From Methylocystaceae bacterium (GTDB lineage Bacteria > Pseudomonadota > Alphaproteobacteria > Rhodospirillales > Terasakiellaceae): DNA of 64,000 nt. Both the position numbers and the translations under genes were made by a program. The stretch spans positions 1,095,853 to 1,159,852 of the forward strand of contig JABXIG010000003.1 of NCBI GenBank assembly GCA_013373205.1, read 5' to 3'. This document shows, one piece after another, positions 63,952-64,000 of this stretch; the stretch's first letter is position 1, and every line of letters starts with the position of its first letter. The notes under the pieces were generated by a model. It ran no database searches. It had not been told where the DNA came from and saw only the letters and a program-made list of their open reading frames with translations.

Positions 63952-64000
63952 TGTCCTATGAGATGATCGCCATCTTCATGTTTTCCTCCATGATGCTAAT
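63951..64000 (+). CDS. TRAP transporter large permease (DctM type), partial
   Basis: Only the first 16 codons are visible, reading MSYEMIAIFMFSSMML, a typical DctM N-terminus. The ATG overlaps the small permease stop by one base, and AGGAAG lies in front. The remainder is beyond the window. Confidence 0.8.
   Translation, partial: MSYEMIAIFMFSSMML

Overview
The window reads as chromosome of a free-living, motile, aerobic alphaproteobacterium (Rhodospirillales/Kiloniellales-like; a Terasakiella-type genus would fit). This rests on gene content: a large chemotaxis cluster with CheD and a CheZ-like protein, COX15-type CtaA beside CtaB and a DUF420 protein, RimO, ThiI with a rhodanese domain, DctQM-type TRAP permeases and a FecR/RTX giant adhesin. 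Species assignment is inference. Base composition is moderately AT-leaning by eye; 58.5-60.5 kb is visibly more AT-rich.

Layout. (1) 1-5.3 kb, minus strand: respiratory operon DUF2189 - ctaA - DUF420 - divergent heme-copper oxidase subunit I - short CuA subunit II - ctaB - subunit III (cut by the window edge). (2) 5.4-22.9 kb: signalling island. Hpt protein, CheY-like regulator, flavodiiron-like oxygen-binding protein (ODP type) paired with a small soluble protein resembling the chemoreceptor hairpin tip, RsbW-like ATPase and SpoIIE-type phosphatase, then a co-directional series STAS - cheY - cheA - cheW - receptor - cheR - cheD - cheB - CheZ-like, followed by Hpt-pseudoreceiver and a NarL-type two-component pair. 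(3) 22.9-31 kb: housekeeping and metabolism: alpha/beta hydrolase, GGDEF cyclase, FAH-family hydrolase, TPR-sulfotransferase, rimO, thiI. (4) 31.05-53.1 kb: one 22-kb gene for a 7,350-residue secreted adhesin: FecR-like N-terminus, about 2,600 residues of alanine-rich predicted helix, cadherin/VCBS-like domains, two propeller-like blocks, four LamG-like domains, RTX arrays and a type I secretion C-terminus. No type I exporter genes lie in the window. (5) 53.5-58.3 kb: L-serine dehydratase behind a tandem glycine riboswitch, and a MarR-controlled aromatic-degradation operon (VOC protein, FAD monooxygenase, DUF2783). (6) 58.4-60.25 kb: tRNA-Ser(UGA) followed by two nested units bounded by copies of the tRNA 3' end. 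The larger carries one gene for a predicted zinc-ribbon/PIN-like nuclease; the smaller is a gene-less derivative with the same ends. (7) 60.4-64 kb: MarR with membrane protein, RpiR regulator, N-formylglutamate amidohydrolase-like enzyme and a TRAP transporter (cut by the edge).

The strongest candidates for something undescribed are the tRNA-Ser element family (integrase-less, one gene, GTGACAC repeats at both inner borders), the giant adhesin with its very long internal helical stalk, and the ODP plus minimal chemoreceptor-tip pair beside a chemotaxis cluster. An oxidase subunit I that seems to lack the helix-VII CuB histidine pair also deserves a look.
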